From positions 1 to 64,000 of the forward strand of contig NZ_CP032819.1 of the NCBI RefSeq assembly GCF_003991565.1: a stretch of 64,000 nucleotides of DNA. Reading direction: 5' to 3'. Both the position numbers and the translations under genes were made by a program. This document shows, piece by piece, positions 44,221-53,835 of this stretch; position 1 is the stretch's first letter; the number at the start of each line of letters is the position of its first letter. Source of the DNA: Butyricimonas faecalis (GTDB lineage: Bacteria > Bacteroidota > Bacteroidia > Bacteroidales > Marinifilaceae). Below the pieces are notes generated by a model. That model was not told where the DNA came from. It saw nothing but the letters and a program-made list of their open reading frames with translations, and searched no databases.

Positions 44221-45304
44221 ATCTTGCTATGATGTTTTGTGATTTCAATTCTGACATAAAATGATGTGGATCTATTTTGTGGCATAAATAGCCTAACCCT
44301 TTTTCGATTCTGTTTTGAAGGACAAAATTGGCTGCTATGGCAGAAACTGTTCCGGTTGGTTTATAATTATCGTTTTCATAGATATAAGCTGTAATTTGTT
44401 TTTTCAGATTGTTTTTCATGCCTTCCACAACACAGTATATAAGTCCCCACGACCCTTTTCGAGATGAAATGCGGGCTTCTTTTTCCATTATTTTTGCCGC
44501 ACAACGGGTATTTCCATGAAGGAATATTTTAATAAAAAGCGATGAAAGCATCGACAATTTGCTGTTGATAATAACGTAGTTCCCGAAAAAGGGAGCTTTC
44601 AAATCTTGGGCTACGAGTTTAAGTTGGTTGTCGAAATACGGGGTCGTGTACTTTGATTTGTGAAGTGGCGGGAAAAAGACTTTTTGAGTATGCTTTGAAG
44701 GTGACACTAATTGCCATTTTCCCTGCTTAAAAATACCGTTGCTTTTCAGTGACAGGCTCCATGTCAAATCCATACAGGAGTTGTAAGACCAAGCTTCCGA
44801 TGCTCCGTAATATATTTTCACGGTATTTATAGTATCCAATTCTTTTAAGGAATTTTCTATTACCGATTTTGGGAAAATACCTGATACGCCTGGCATCCAA
44901 CCTGCCCCTACCACAAATACAAGTCCTTTTTCTTTTATTTCCTCTGATTTGGACATCAGTGCCTCAAGCAAAAGATCGTATCCGCCTATATCTATGTAAT
45001 GGCAATTATTTGAAAGTGCTGCCAGTGCAATTCTGTCCATTATTTTAAGAGTAGGGCCTGCCAGATTGATAATGATATGGCATTGCTGACAAAAATTATT
45101 CAGTGCAGGGGTATCAAAAATATCTACTTCAACAGCAGTTATCCTGTCGGGAAAGCGCGACGCCTGCTTTTCTCCTTTCGAAAGGTTTCTGCCCCCAATA
45201 AGTAAAGTGGCATTGGTTTCCATAATCAAGTAGTCAATAGCTGCTATGCCGACTTTACTGTTCCCGCCGATAATCCCGATGATAGGTGTATCCTTATTTT
45301 TCAT
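44213..45304 (-). CDS. Saccharopine-dehydrogenase-like NAD(P)-binding reductase 1
   Basis: A 363-residue oxidoreductase with an N-terminal Rossmann fold (PIIGIIGGNSKVGIAAIDYL, a glycine-rich loop) and the segments IIINLAGPTLKIMDRIALAAL and HYIDIGGYDLLLEAL that mark the saccharopine-dehydrogenase-like family. That family contains imine-forming/reducing enzymes and enoyl reductases. It is a neighbour and distant homologue of the next gene upstream. A role in reducing an enzyme-bound or released intermediate is inferred. The G-x-G-type loop here is less regular (GGNSKVG) than in its partner. Overlaps of 8 and 4 bases with its neighbours. Confidence 0.82.
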   Translation of the reverse strand: MKNKDTPIIGIIGGNSKVGIAAIDYLIMETNATLLIGGRNLSKGEKQASRFPDRITAVEVDIFDTPALNNFCQQCHIIINLAGPTLKIMDRIALAALSNNCHYIDIGGYDLLLEALMSKSEEIKEKGLVFVVGAGWMPGVSGIFPKSVIENSLKELDTINTVKIYYGASEAWSYNSCMDLTWSLSLKSNGIFKQGKWQLVSPSKHTQKVFFPPLHKSKYTTPYFDNQLKLVAQDLKAPFFGNYVIINSKLSMLSSLFIKIFLHGNTRCAAKIMEKEARISSRKGSWGLIYCVVEGMKNNLKKQITAYIYENDNYKPTGTVSAIAANFVLQNRIEKGLGYLCHKIDPHHFMSELKSQNIIARYE

Positions 45305-46416
45305 GATTGGTTTACTATTTCAGGGTTTATTTTAATTCCTTCCCTTTCAAATCGGGTTTTCAGTATTGGCTTGGAAATAATATCAGATTCAATACTGTGC
45401 ACCCCGTTCGTTTCTACTATTTCGCCTTTCAAAACCATTTCTGCCACTAACGATGCTGTTAAGGCCGTTAATTCATAAGATGATTTTGAACTGACCTGAC
45501 AGTGTTTGATGCAATTGTCGAATTGCCCGAATGCCGATGCTATTACGAGTGTTTCCACAGGTTGTCCTGATTGTTGTTTCTTTTGCTTTTTGTAGGTTGA
45601 TTTGCATAAAAATTTGATAATCGTTTTGCGAAAGATTTTCAATCCACGCAGAAACGGTATTATATTCATGGGCATCCCTTCCAAATGAAAAGCAAAATCC
45701 AACTGACGTATTCTTGAGCAATCTTTGTTAAGAGGCAATGTCTGGATTTCAGGCGACGAGTAATAAATAAGGGGTTTATGTTTCAGCGATTCGTTAAAAG
45801 TATAGTATGCATCCTTTTCTATTTTTTTCGACAATGTTTTATAGGCTTTGCCATTCGACAGTATAAATACATGCGAAATGAAGTTAATCAACATGGTGTA
45901 GATAGATGCTTTACCTGAATTTATACCATTACTGAAAAACATACGAACACCACCACTTTGGGCTGTTTCATTATTCTGTTGTAAAACTTCCAGCAAAAGA
46001 AGGGTTGTCAGACCAGGTGCTAATCCCATGCCTGTGAGTATCATGCTTTGATGGTGTTCGGCGTCTTTTTTGAGTTTGTATATTTCCGAAGCGGCTTCGT
46101 AGGAATCATTTATATCAATACATATCTTTTGTTCCGACACACATATTTCATGCAACGAAGCTTTGAAAATGTCGAAGGGGCCAATGGCCAAGATGATAAT
46201 ATCATATTGCCGAAAAAGCGCACTTGTGGCCTTTTTATTTTGGAAATCGATGTCGATCTTTCTTACTTGTTCCGGTAAATTTTGCGCTCGCAAGGCGGTG
46301 CGTGCGGCAATGTCTACCTGAACAGGTAATTTGAAACCTGTCAGGTAGCGGACAATCAGTTTTCCCGTAACCCCATTACCACCTGCGACCAGTACACGTT
46401 TTGGCGGATTTTTCAT
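45301..46416 (-). CDS. Saccharopine-dehydrogenase-like NAD(P)-binding reductase 2
   Basis: A 371-residue oxidoreductase with a classic dinucleotide-binding start (RVLVAGGNGVTGKLIVRYL, GxxGxxG) followed by QVDIAARTALRAQ, IIILAIGPFDIFKASLHEI and CIDINDSYEAASEIY. It has the same family architecture as reductase 1. It overlaps the NRPS stop-proximal end by 4 bases (ATGA-type junction), so its translation is coupled to the synthetase. Together the two reductases suggest two reduction steps or one heterodimeric enzyme. Saccharopine-type chemistry (joining an amine and a keto acid) would be a plausible way to make an opine-like metal ligand, but this is a hypothesis. Confidence 0.84.
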   Translation of the reverse strand: MKNPPKRVLVAGGNGVTGKLIVRYLTGFKLPVQVDIAARTALRAQNLPEQVRKIDIDFQNKKATSALFRQYDIIILAIGPFDIFKASLHEICVSEQKICIDINDSYEAASEIYKLKKDAEHHQSMILTGMGLAPGLTTLLLLEVLQQNNETAQSGGVRMFFSNGINSGKASIYTMLINFISHVFILSNGKAYKTLSKKIEKDAYYTFNESLKHKPLIYYSSPEIQTLPLNKDCSRIRQLDFAFHLEGMPMNIIPFLRGLKIFRKTIIKFLCKSTYKKQKKQQSGQPVETLVIASAFGQFDNCIKHCQVSSKSSYELTALTASLVAEMVLKGEIVETNGVHSIESDIISKPILKTRFEREGIKINPEIVNQS

Positions 46417-49400
46417 AGTTGTTTATTTGTTTTAGTACGATTGATAAATGCTTCCACACAAGTTGCCAGATTTTTGTGAAAGTTTTTGATTAGTAAGTGA
46501 CCGCCGCGCAATGTAGCATATTCGACATGCGAAAAATATTGTTCCCATATATTTTGATGTTCTTTGATAGCCGATTCTTCATCTTCACCTATAATGGAAA
46601 GTAAAGGTGTTTTCAGTTGTCTTTTGAGGAAATTGTAATCAAGCATTGACCTTGTATCCGATTTCAATTGTTCTAAGTATTCTTCTTGTTCTTCGTTTGA
46701 TAAGGTTTCCAGGAAGTGCTGATTGAATAAATTGTTATTACCTTTTTCATAATCGGTTTCGTGATTCAGATAAAAGGTCATCAATTCATCTTTTATGTCA
46801 GGCGGGGTAGTTCCTATCATTATGATTCCCTGAACAGGTACGTTTGATTCTTCCAGTTTCCGACAAATATCGTATGCGACATACCCGCCATAAGAATATC
46901 CTAAAAGGAATAAGGGTAAATTGTTTTTTTTCAATTCTTCGATATACAATGCACTTATATCTCCAATATTTTCTTTGAGCGGGCGGTTATCCCCATGTCC
47001 CGGATAGTGGGCTGACTGTATGTTAAACCGTTGCCCAAAATCTTCACTCAACGGTGCGTACATACCTGCTGTTCCTGCTGCATAAGGAAGGCAGAATAAT
47101 ATCGCTTTGGCATTAGGTATTGATTTCAGGGTAAGGATATTGTCATTTCCGCTTACGTTGCCCATACGATTTACCATTTGGAATATGGTAGGAGAATCAA
47201 ACATATCACGTAATTTGATATGTTCAAAACCTGCCGATTTTAGTTCTCTGACCAATCGAACCGATTTAATGGAATCGCCACCGATTTCCCAGAAGTTGTC
47301 ATGGATACCGATTTGCGGAATATCCAAAATTCGGCTCCAAATTGCAACCATTTCCTTTTCTGCTTTATTTGTTGGTGGAGCGTACGATGCAGAATGTGAG
47401 ATTTGTTTGGTACCCGCTATGTAAGGCAACGCTTTCCGATCTGTTTTGCCATTGGGGGTCACCGGAATTTGTTCTACATGGAGTAGCACTGACGGCAGCA
47501 TATATTGGGGCAGTAGCTTGGCAATAATTTCAAGTATGTAATTATCATCCAATGCGATTTTTGTTCTGGTCGTATAAAATGCCACTACAACCGCTTGCTT
47601 GTTATTGTCGAATTGGATATCTGCGCAGGTTTTCGCAATTTCGGGAACCTTACTTAAAGCATTTTCTATTTCCCCGAGTTCTATCCGGTAACCTCTTACA
47701 TTTACCTGAAAGTCTTTCCTGCCAATAAAAATAATATCACCCGTTTCTGTGAATTTTGCCAAATCACCCGTATTATATACAACATCGTTTTTATTTCCTG
47801 TCAATGGATTCGGAATAAATACACTATTTGTCTTTTCTTCCTTGTTCAAATAACCAAGGGCAACTCCGGCGCCACCAATATGAAGGATTCCCGGAACACC
47901 CGGCATACAGCGTTCATTGTTTTCATTCAGAATATAAACTTGTGTATTATAAATAGGCTTACCGATAGGCACGATGCTTAATTCACATTTCCCGTGCTTA
48001 ACGGGAATCGGGAAAAAGGTGGATGCAACGGTGGTTTCTGTAGGTCCGTACTCGTTAATCAGTTTATGTTTCGGGAAATAGGAAAGCCATTTATTGACAT
48101 CACCCGCGTTGATAATTTCGGCGCCTAACATGACCGTCATGTTTTCCTGCAATGTTATTTTTTCGTCGGTAAACTCTAATGTATTTGCCAACATGGAAAA
48201 ATGCGACGGGGTGATGTTCAGAAATGATATAGCTTTATCCGCAATGAAACGAAGCAAAAGTTCCACGTTTCGTGTATTTTCTTCCGATAATATATGTAAC
48301 GATGCGCCCGTAAGGAACGGAAGCCAGTTGGAAGTAATGGTCATATCGAATGAATAGGACGTCACGAAAGTAAAACGGTCTTCGGGTTTTACCTCAAACG
48401 CTTGCTGTACATAATAAAGGAAATTGCAAACATTCCTGTGTCGTAACATAGTTCCTTTGGGTTGTCCGGTAGAACCAGAGGTATAGATAATATAAATCAG
48501 GTCTTCGGCGGTATTGGGCGATTCTATTTCGGTTCCCGGTTGTAGCAAAATGTCTTTTCGTGTAAAAAGGGAATAGTTACAGGGAAGGGTAAAACTTTCA
48601 TCTGCATCCGTCAGAATACAGTTTTTGAGTTTTTCGGTGTAAGTCTGCTCGATAAGTTCTGTATGCATCTTTTGGCTGACAAGGACTTTCGCCCCACAAT
48701 CTTCCAACATATATTTTATCCGTTCGGCAGGATATAACGGGTCTATCGGCACATAAGCACCTCCGGCAATAAGGATAGCCAACTGGGCTATGGGTAAATC
48801 CAACGTTCGATTCATCAATAATGCAACCTTTTCGCCAGGTTTGACACCCAAATGTTGTAATAAATAGGCGAATTGGTTTGCCTTCCTGTAGAACGATTCA
48901 TAGTTTAAGTTTTTATCTTCGAAACTTACTGCTTCTTTCTGCGGATATCTCTTCGCGATGTTTTTTATCCATTGGTTGATAGTCATTATAGGATATTCGT
49001 GTGCCGTATTATTGATCAGGTCAAACAATCGGTTGTATTGCTCGGGTATTATATTTGTTCCTGTAAATTCGGACTGTTTTGCAGTATCATCTTTAGTTCG
49101 TGCCAATTGCTCCAACATTAAAGCATATTGGTTCGCCAATGTTTTCATGAAACTTTTGCTGAATAACTCCCTGACATAATTCCAATCGAAATGCCATTCT
49201 CCTTCCCAGGTGAACATCACCAAGTCAATGTAAGTTCCCGGCGCACCGGTCTGTACTTTCGGCGCACCCATTTTGAAATACTTTGAAAACTTGCTTGTGC
49301 CTTCGGGTATCATGTTAATGGAATTACTGAAAATAATGGAACTCAAAGAGCCCTGTTTAAAGCCTTCCTGTTCAGCAATCCGTCTTGTCAGTTCAATGGA

Positions 49401-52400
49401 TGAAACTGGGTATTCCAAAAGTGTACGTACGAATTTTTCTATTTTTCCAGCTATGGACAATATGGGTTCCGACGGCTTGGTTTGCACCCTGACCGGGAAT
49501 ATATCCAGAAAACTACCAATTACTTTCCGTGCATGGGGGAAATACTGTTCCCTATTATAAACAGGCATGTTGATGATTAAATCGTTTTGTCCTGACCAGA
49601 TATTCATCAGTTTGAAATAGCAAGCCAGCAACAAAGAATTCATGCTGATACCTTGTACCGATTTTGCCATGGAAGTTATCGCCTGCATAACTTCGGGCTT
49701 CATTTCCGTATGTAACGTGCTGAAATGAACGGCATTGAGCATCGACGGGTTTTGACACATCGGAATCGCTATTTTTTCCGGCACATTTTTGAAAACGTCC
49801 AACGCGAATTTCATGGCGTCCTGATAGGCCTTGGTTTCTGACCTGGATTTTTCAATCCGTACGTAATCTGAGAATTGTAATCCTTCTGGTGTCCGGATTT
49901 CCAATGTTTTCCCATCCGCAAATTTGTCATACAATGACAGAATTTCGTGGATAAATTCAAAAAAGCTGAATCCGTCGATTAATTGGTGGTCGATGTGAAT
50001 TACAATTTCATGTTCGTTATCGCCTGTTTTGAAAATATTAGAATAATACAAAGGATGACGTGTCAGGTCAAAACGGTGGTCATGATCTTTTAAATCATTT
50101 TTCTCAAAAAAGGCTTCTTGTTCCGGCTTTGATAGAGATGATATATCTGTATAACTACTTGCAAAGTCAGGATAATCATTAAGTGTTATCATTGACGGTG
50201 TTTCTGAGTCTTCAGAAATAACTGAATGCAGGATAGGATGTGATTTTACAACATGATTAAATGCCTTGTCGAAATATTCTTTCTTGAATTCACCTGACAA
50301 AGTTGTCCGGCAAATGATGTAGCAACTCAATCCGGTAGGCTCGTTGCGCAGGAAACTTTTGCTGTGGTAAAACAACGTTTCTTGGAAGTCCATCAGTGGG
50401 AAAGGCTCACCCGGCAATAACATATATTTTGCTTTTATCAGGTCGGCTATTTGCCGGACACTGCTTGCCTCTTGCAGCTTTTCATCAGTATGATCCAGTT
50501 TGAATATGTTTTTAATTCGTTGTATCAACGTCAACACATTGTTTACACTTTTCGCTTTAGAAATAAAGTTATCGGTTGTTCCTAGCGTTTCAGGATTAAT
50601 ATGGAGTTCTTCGCCGATAATTTCCCTTACAAGAAGTTCATATTCGTCGGTAGGCAATACGACAGCTTCTGTTTCAAGTGATTGAAAATAATTAATTTGT
50701 TCCTTTAAGGTCGGATATTTATAGATAAAATTGGCTTCCACTTTACGTTTGTACCGACTTTCCATTTCGGCAACCGCTTTCATTGTCCGTATGGAATCAC
50801 CGCCTAAAGCAAAAAAATTATCCGTTACATCAAGTCCGGCAAGTTTGTTGTCAAGTTGAAGCGCTTCTTTCCATATATCCGTCAATAACTGTTTGTGATT
50901 TATATTTTGAGTATCTTTATTTTTCATATCAACTGGTATGTCGTTTTGTATTGATTTGTCAAACCATCCGTTTAAAAACCTGTTGGCGAGCTCTTTTCTC
51001 ATTGTTTTGGAACTTGATGTTTTGGGGATGTCGCCTTTCCGTATAGGTATTGAAAAATCGACAGACAATCCCGCCAACTCACCAATCAACGCGTTACAGC
51101 TATTGACAAGAGAAATGGTGTCTTTGTTTCGGTTTTTGGGCACAAAGAAATGTAATACGATTTCCCGTCCTTCGTCTTCGGAATAATAGGATGTAAACAG
51201 AGATAGTTCTATTTTATCTTTTAGCTGGGAAAGGATACATGATTCCAAATCGAACGGGAAATAATTTTGTCCATTGACAATAATAATTTCCTTTTTACGG
51301 CCAACGATATACAGGTATCCGTCTTTATCAAAAAAGCCTGAATCGCCCGTTCGTAACCATCCGTCGGCAAAAGCATTCTGGTTGGCTTCCGCGTTGTTGT
51401 AATAACCCAGCATGACACAATTACTTTTTATCTGGATTTCACCTACGGAATAAGTGCCCAAGGGCAAATTGTCGTTTGCTATCCGAATCTGGACATCTTC
51501 TAACGGCTTCCCAATGCTGACTATCTCACAAAATGAATCCTCGCATTGGGAATATTCAACAATATTTCCTTTCGTAAATTGATGCCTGTCCACCACGATT
51601 TTTCGATAACCTGTTTCCAATTCCGTTCCGGCAACAACCAAGGTCGTTTCAGCCATTCCGTAGGCCGGACAATATACAGACGGATTGAATCCGTATTGCG
51701 ACAAAGTGGTACAAGTCCGGTCGAACAAGCCTGCCGGAACCATTTCTGCTCCTAACGACAAGATTTTAATACCAGAAAGGTCAATTGGATTTGTTGCCTC
51801 TCCTTTTTCCAACGATTTCAATAAAATATCCATCCCAGTCGGGGTGGAACCTGTAATGGTTGCCTTGTATTGTGTGATTTTTTCCAACCATATTAACGGA
51901 TTCCGTAGATAAGTCATCGGGTCGATTCTGATTTCTGTAATAGCATTATACACACTGCTCAAATGATTGCCGAATAATCCGAAATCGTGAAAGTAAGGCA
52001 TCCAATGAATAAGAATATCATCGGGTGTTGTATGATCGAATTTACTTTTAAGCGAAAGGTTTGCTAGAATATTCGCATGGGAAAGCATTACACCTTTAGG
52101 ATTGCCGGTACTGCCAGATGAAAATTGGATAACCGCGACATCATTTGCATGAGCGTTATACGCGATAAAATCATGGTTTGAAATCTGGCTTTGTTTTATG
52201 ATATTTTCTGCAGAAAAATAAGAAGGGAAATCTTCCGGCAAATTACTATCAGTTGATACGACTAACGGGGCTTTCAGGTAATTCATGGCTGCCTTCAACC
52301 GGCGAAAGGCAACAGACGATTTCTGTTGCCCTGCTATTGCCGGCATGGGTGCAGGAATGATACCTGCAAAGATACACCCCCAAAATAATTGCGTAAAATG

Positions 52401-52601
52401 ATACGATTTATCCACTGACAAAATGAGAATATCACCGGGTATAAGCCCCTTTTCTCTTAAAATAAATGCGGTCGCTTTACTTTTAGTGTACAGTTCCCTG
52501 TAGGATTGGAAATAATCTTCCTTGCCATGGGTCACATGAATTATTCCTTTTTCGGGAACCGTATCAAAAGCATTTTTTATTACCGAAACCAGTGTTTTCA
52601 T
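46413..52601 (-). CDS. Nonribosomal peptide synthetase, FAAL-T-T*-C-A-T-TE
   Basis: A 2062-residue multidomain synthetase. Domains: fatty-acyl-AMP ligase-like loading domain (1-570; ATP motif FSSGSTGNPKG near 155, GMAETTLVV, GWLRTGDSG); carrier T1 (575-645, Ser603 in GGDSIRTM); a degenerate carrier-like domain (655-735, Ser685 in AKSVNN); condensation domain (740-1170, active His872 in DHQLIDG); adenylation domain (1195-1690; YTSGSTGQPKG near 1370, NEYGPTET, Lys in NGKTDRKAL); carrier T2 (1710-1785, Ser1777 in GGDSIKSV); type I thioesterase (1830-2062; GYSYGG with Ser1903, late GGH). It should load an acyl group, condense it with one amino acid and release it. The specificity residues read approximately DMTNMGEVAK. 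Neighbours suggest a metallophore. Boundaries are estimates. Confidence 0.93.
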   Translation of the reverse strand: MKTLVSVIKNAFDTVPEKGIIHVTHGKEDYFQSYRELYTKSKATAFILREKGLIPGDILILSVDKSYHFTQLFWGCIFAGIIPAPMPAIAGQQKSSVAFRRLKAAMNYLKAPLVVSTDSNLPEDFPSYFSAENIIKQSQISNHDFIAYNAHANDVAVIQFSSGSTGNPKGVMLSHANILANLSLKSKFDHTTPDDILIHWMPYFHDFGLFGNHLSSVYNAITEIRIDPMTYLRNPLIWLEKITQYKATITGSTPTGMDILLKSLEKGEATNPIDLSGIKILSLGAEMVPAGLFDRTCTTLSQYGFNPSVYCPAYGMAETTLVVAGTELETGYRKIVVDRHQFTKGNIVEYSQCEDSFCEIVSIGKPLEDVQIRIANDNLPLGTYSVGEIQIKSNCVMLGYYNNAEANQNAFADGWLRTGDSGFFDKDGYLYIVGRKKEIIIVNGQNYFPFDLESCILSQLKDKIELSLFTSYYSEDEGREIVLHFFVPKNRNKDTISLVNSCNALIGELAGLSVDFSIPIRKGDIPKTSSSKTMRKELANRFLNGWFDKSIQNDIPVDMKNKDTQNINHKQLLTDIWKEALQLDNKLAGLDVTDNFFALGGDSIRTMKAVAEMESRYKRKVEANFIYKYPTLKEQINYFQSLETEAVVLPTDEYELLVREIIGEELHINPETLGTTDNFISKAKSVNNVLTLIQRIKNIFKLDHTDEKLQEASSVRQIADLIKAKYMLLPGEPFPLMDFQETLFYHSKSFLRNEPTGLSCYIICRTTLSGEFKKEYFDKAFNHVVKSHPILHSVISEDSETPSMITLNDYPDFASSYTDISSLSKPEQEAFFEKNDLKDHDHRFDLTRHPLYYSNIFKTGDNEHEIVIHIDHQLIDGFSFFEFIHEILSLYDKFADGKTLEIRTPEGLQFSDYVRIEKSRSETKAYQDAMKFALDVFKNVPEKIAIPMCQNPSMLNAVHFSTLHTEMKPEVMQAITSMAKSVQGISMNSLLLACYFKLMNIWSGQNDLIINMPVYNREQYFPHARKVIGSFLDIFPVRVQTKPSEPILSIAGKIEKFVRTLLEYPVSSIELTRRIAEQEGFKQGSLSSIIFSNSINMIPEGTSKFSKYFKMGAPKVQTGAPGTYIDLVMFTWEGEWHFDWNYVRELFSKSFMKTLANQYALMLEQLARTKDDTAKQSEFTGTNIIPEQYNRLFDLINNTAHEYPIMTINQWIKNIAKRYPQKEAVSFEDKNLNYESFYRKANQFAYLLQHLGVKPGEKVALLMNRTLDLPIAQLAILIAGGAYVPIDPLYPAERIKYMLEDCGAKVLVSQKMHTELIEQTYTEKLKNCILTDADESFTLPCNYSLFTRKDILLQPGTEIESPNTAEDLIYIIYTSGSTGQPKGTMLRHRNVCNFLYYVQQAFEVKPEDRFTFVTSYSFDMTITSNWLPFLTGASLHILSEENTRNVELLLRFIADKAISFLNITPSHFSMLANTLEFTDEKITLQENMTVMLGAEIINAGDVNKWLSYFPKHKLINEYGPTETTVASTFFPIPVKHGKCELSIVPIGKPIYNTQVYILNENNERCMPGVPGILHIGGAGVALGYLNKEEKTNSVFIPNPLTGNKNDVVYNTGDLAKFTETGDIIFIGRKDFQVNVRGYRIELGEIENALSKVPEIAKTCADIQFDNNKQAVVVAFYTTRTKIALDDNYILEIIAKLLPQYMLPSVLLHVEQIPVTPNGKTDRKALPYIAGTKQISHSASYAPPTNKAEKEMVAIWSRILDIPQIGIHDNFWEIGGDSIKSVRLVRELKSAGFEHIKLRDMFDSPTIFQMVNRMGNVSGNDNILTLKSIPNAKAILFCLPYAAGTAGMYAPLSEDFGQRFNIQSAHYPGHGDNRPLKENIGDISALYIEELKKNNLPLFLLGYSYGGYVAYDICRKLEESNVPVQGIIMIGTTPPDIKDELMTFYLNHETDYEKGNNNLFNQHFLETLSNEEQEEYLEQLKSDTRSMLDYNFLKRQLKTPLLSIIGEDEESAIKEHQNIWEQYFSHVEYATLRGGHLLIKNFHKNLATCVEAFINRTKTNKQL

Positions 52602-52619
52602 GAATATATCCTTTCTTCA

Positions 52620-53798
52620 CTAAAACTTGGCAAAATAAAATGGCGAACCTTGTGTACTTATCTTTTTCCCGATCACCTTCCCGGCTTTGTAATCATATAG
52701 GTAATAACCTGTTCCTTGTTCGCCCGACATACCGAAAACAATATTGTTGTCGTAGATACCAACACATGCCGACCAAGCTGTTGTGGGCAGTAAATCCAAT
52801 TTACGGAACGTTTTATTATAGATGTCCAGCTCAAACGGCTGCATAGATTTATCGTTCACATAATCGGGAGGATTGCTTGCATTGGCAGGGACATTGAGGT
52901 AGGTGTAGAGTTTTCCGTTTCCGGCATATACTTTGGAATACATATAATCTGCGGCATTTCCACTAATACCATTGATGGATTGACCTTTTACAGGGAAGTA
53001 ATATGATTTGTCGAATTCGGTTTTCCCTTTTTTGACACGTAATAGTCCGTCGTTTTCACTGCTGTATCCGAATCCCCCTGTACAATAGAAATAAATATCA
53101 CCATTTTCATCCATGAAAGGGTCGCCCGTGGGGCCGTCAGAACCAACCATGCCGGCACGGTCATCACTTATCATTTTTATTGGTTCATCAGTTTCTGTAT
53201 TGATAATAGCTACGTGGCAGCCCGGGTTGGGATTGAATAATGATTTTGTCTGCCAAAGGGTGACGTACAACAGATTATCTCGGATAATAACTCCCATGGG
53301 TTCTGGATTATTATCGCCTTCACCAATCGCGTATTTCGACAAATCTATTTCTTTCAAGATCGTCATGGATGAAGGATTAAACACAATTACTTTACCCGTT
53401 CCGGAAGCTGTAATGTATCCTTTATTATCATTTAAAAATGCCATCGCGTTTGTTGTTGATTTGGCAGGAAGGATAAGTGTATTTCCTGATTTTTCCAGTC
53501 TGTTGGTATTTTTCTTGTACTTGAACAAACGGTCCTTAGCTTCTTCCAACACAAAAACATAATCCTTGTACGTAAAAATGTAACCTGACTTATCGTGTAC
53601 CAAGGCATTGGCTGTAGTCGTTTTTTCAACGTTCAAATCTTTGAACAAGTCAATATACGATTGGTCATCGATTGTAACACTGTGCAAACAAGTTGTCGTA
53701 TCAGACCGGTTATCTGGATTCGGGTCGTTTTTCTTACAAGCGGTGAAAAGAAGGGCCATTCCCGTTAAGCCCATCAATAGGAATTTGTTTGTTTTCAT
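52620..53798 (-). CDS. DUF4374 surface lipoprotein (XusB-like siderophore-capture family)
   Basis: A 392-residue predicted lipoprotein: signal peptide with lipobox LLFTAC (Cys21), then a repetitive beta sequence consistent with a seven-bladed propeller, with recurring segments such as YIFTYKDYVFVLEEAKDRLFK, GYITASGTGKVIVFNPSSM, YVTLWQTKSLFNPNPGCHVAIIN and DIYFYCTGGFGYSSENDG. I recognise it as DUF4374. From memory, the Bacteroides family member XusB binds ferric enterobactin at the cell surface and hands it to its TonB receptor. Here the gene sits directly after the TonB receptor gene (37-base gap) and 18 bases before the NRPS gene, so it probably binds the metal complex made by this locus. 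Confidence 0.85.
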   Translation of the reverse strand: MKTNKFLLMGLTGMALLFTACKKNDPNPDNRSDTTTCLHSVTIDDQSYIDLFKDLNVEKTTTANALVHDKSGYIFTYKDYVFVLEEAKDRLFKYKKNTNRLEKSGNTLILPAKSTTNAMAFLNDNKGYITASGTGKVIVFNPSSMTILKEIDLSKYAIGEGDNNPEPMGVIIRDNLLYVTLWQTKSLFNPNPGCHVAIINTETDEPIKMISDDRAGMVGSDGPTGDPFMDENGDIYFYCTGGFGYSSENDGLLRVKKGKTEFDKSYYFPVKGQSINGISGNAADYMYSKVYAGNGKLYTYLNVPANASNPPDYVNDKSMQPFELDIYNKTFRKLDLLPTTAWSACVGIYDNNIVFGMSGEQGTGYYLYDYKAGKVIGKKISTQGSPFYFAKF

Positions 53799-53835
53799 CT
53801 TTTTAATTGTTTATGTGATACATGTATTGAATTTG

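Noticed and set aside
46413..52601. Heterocyclisation (Cy) domain as in yersiniabactin-type synthetases
   Set aside because: The condensation-type domain has the HxxxDG motif (DHQLIDG), not the DxxxxD motif of Cy domains.
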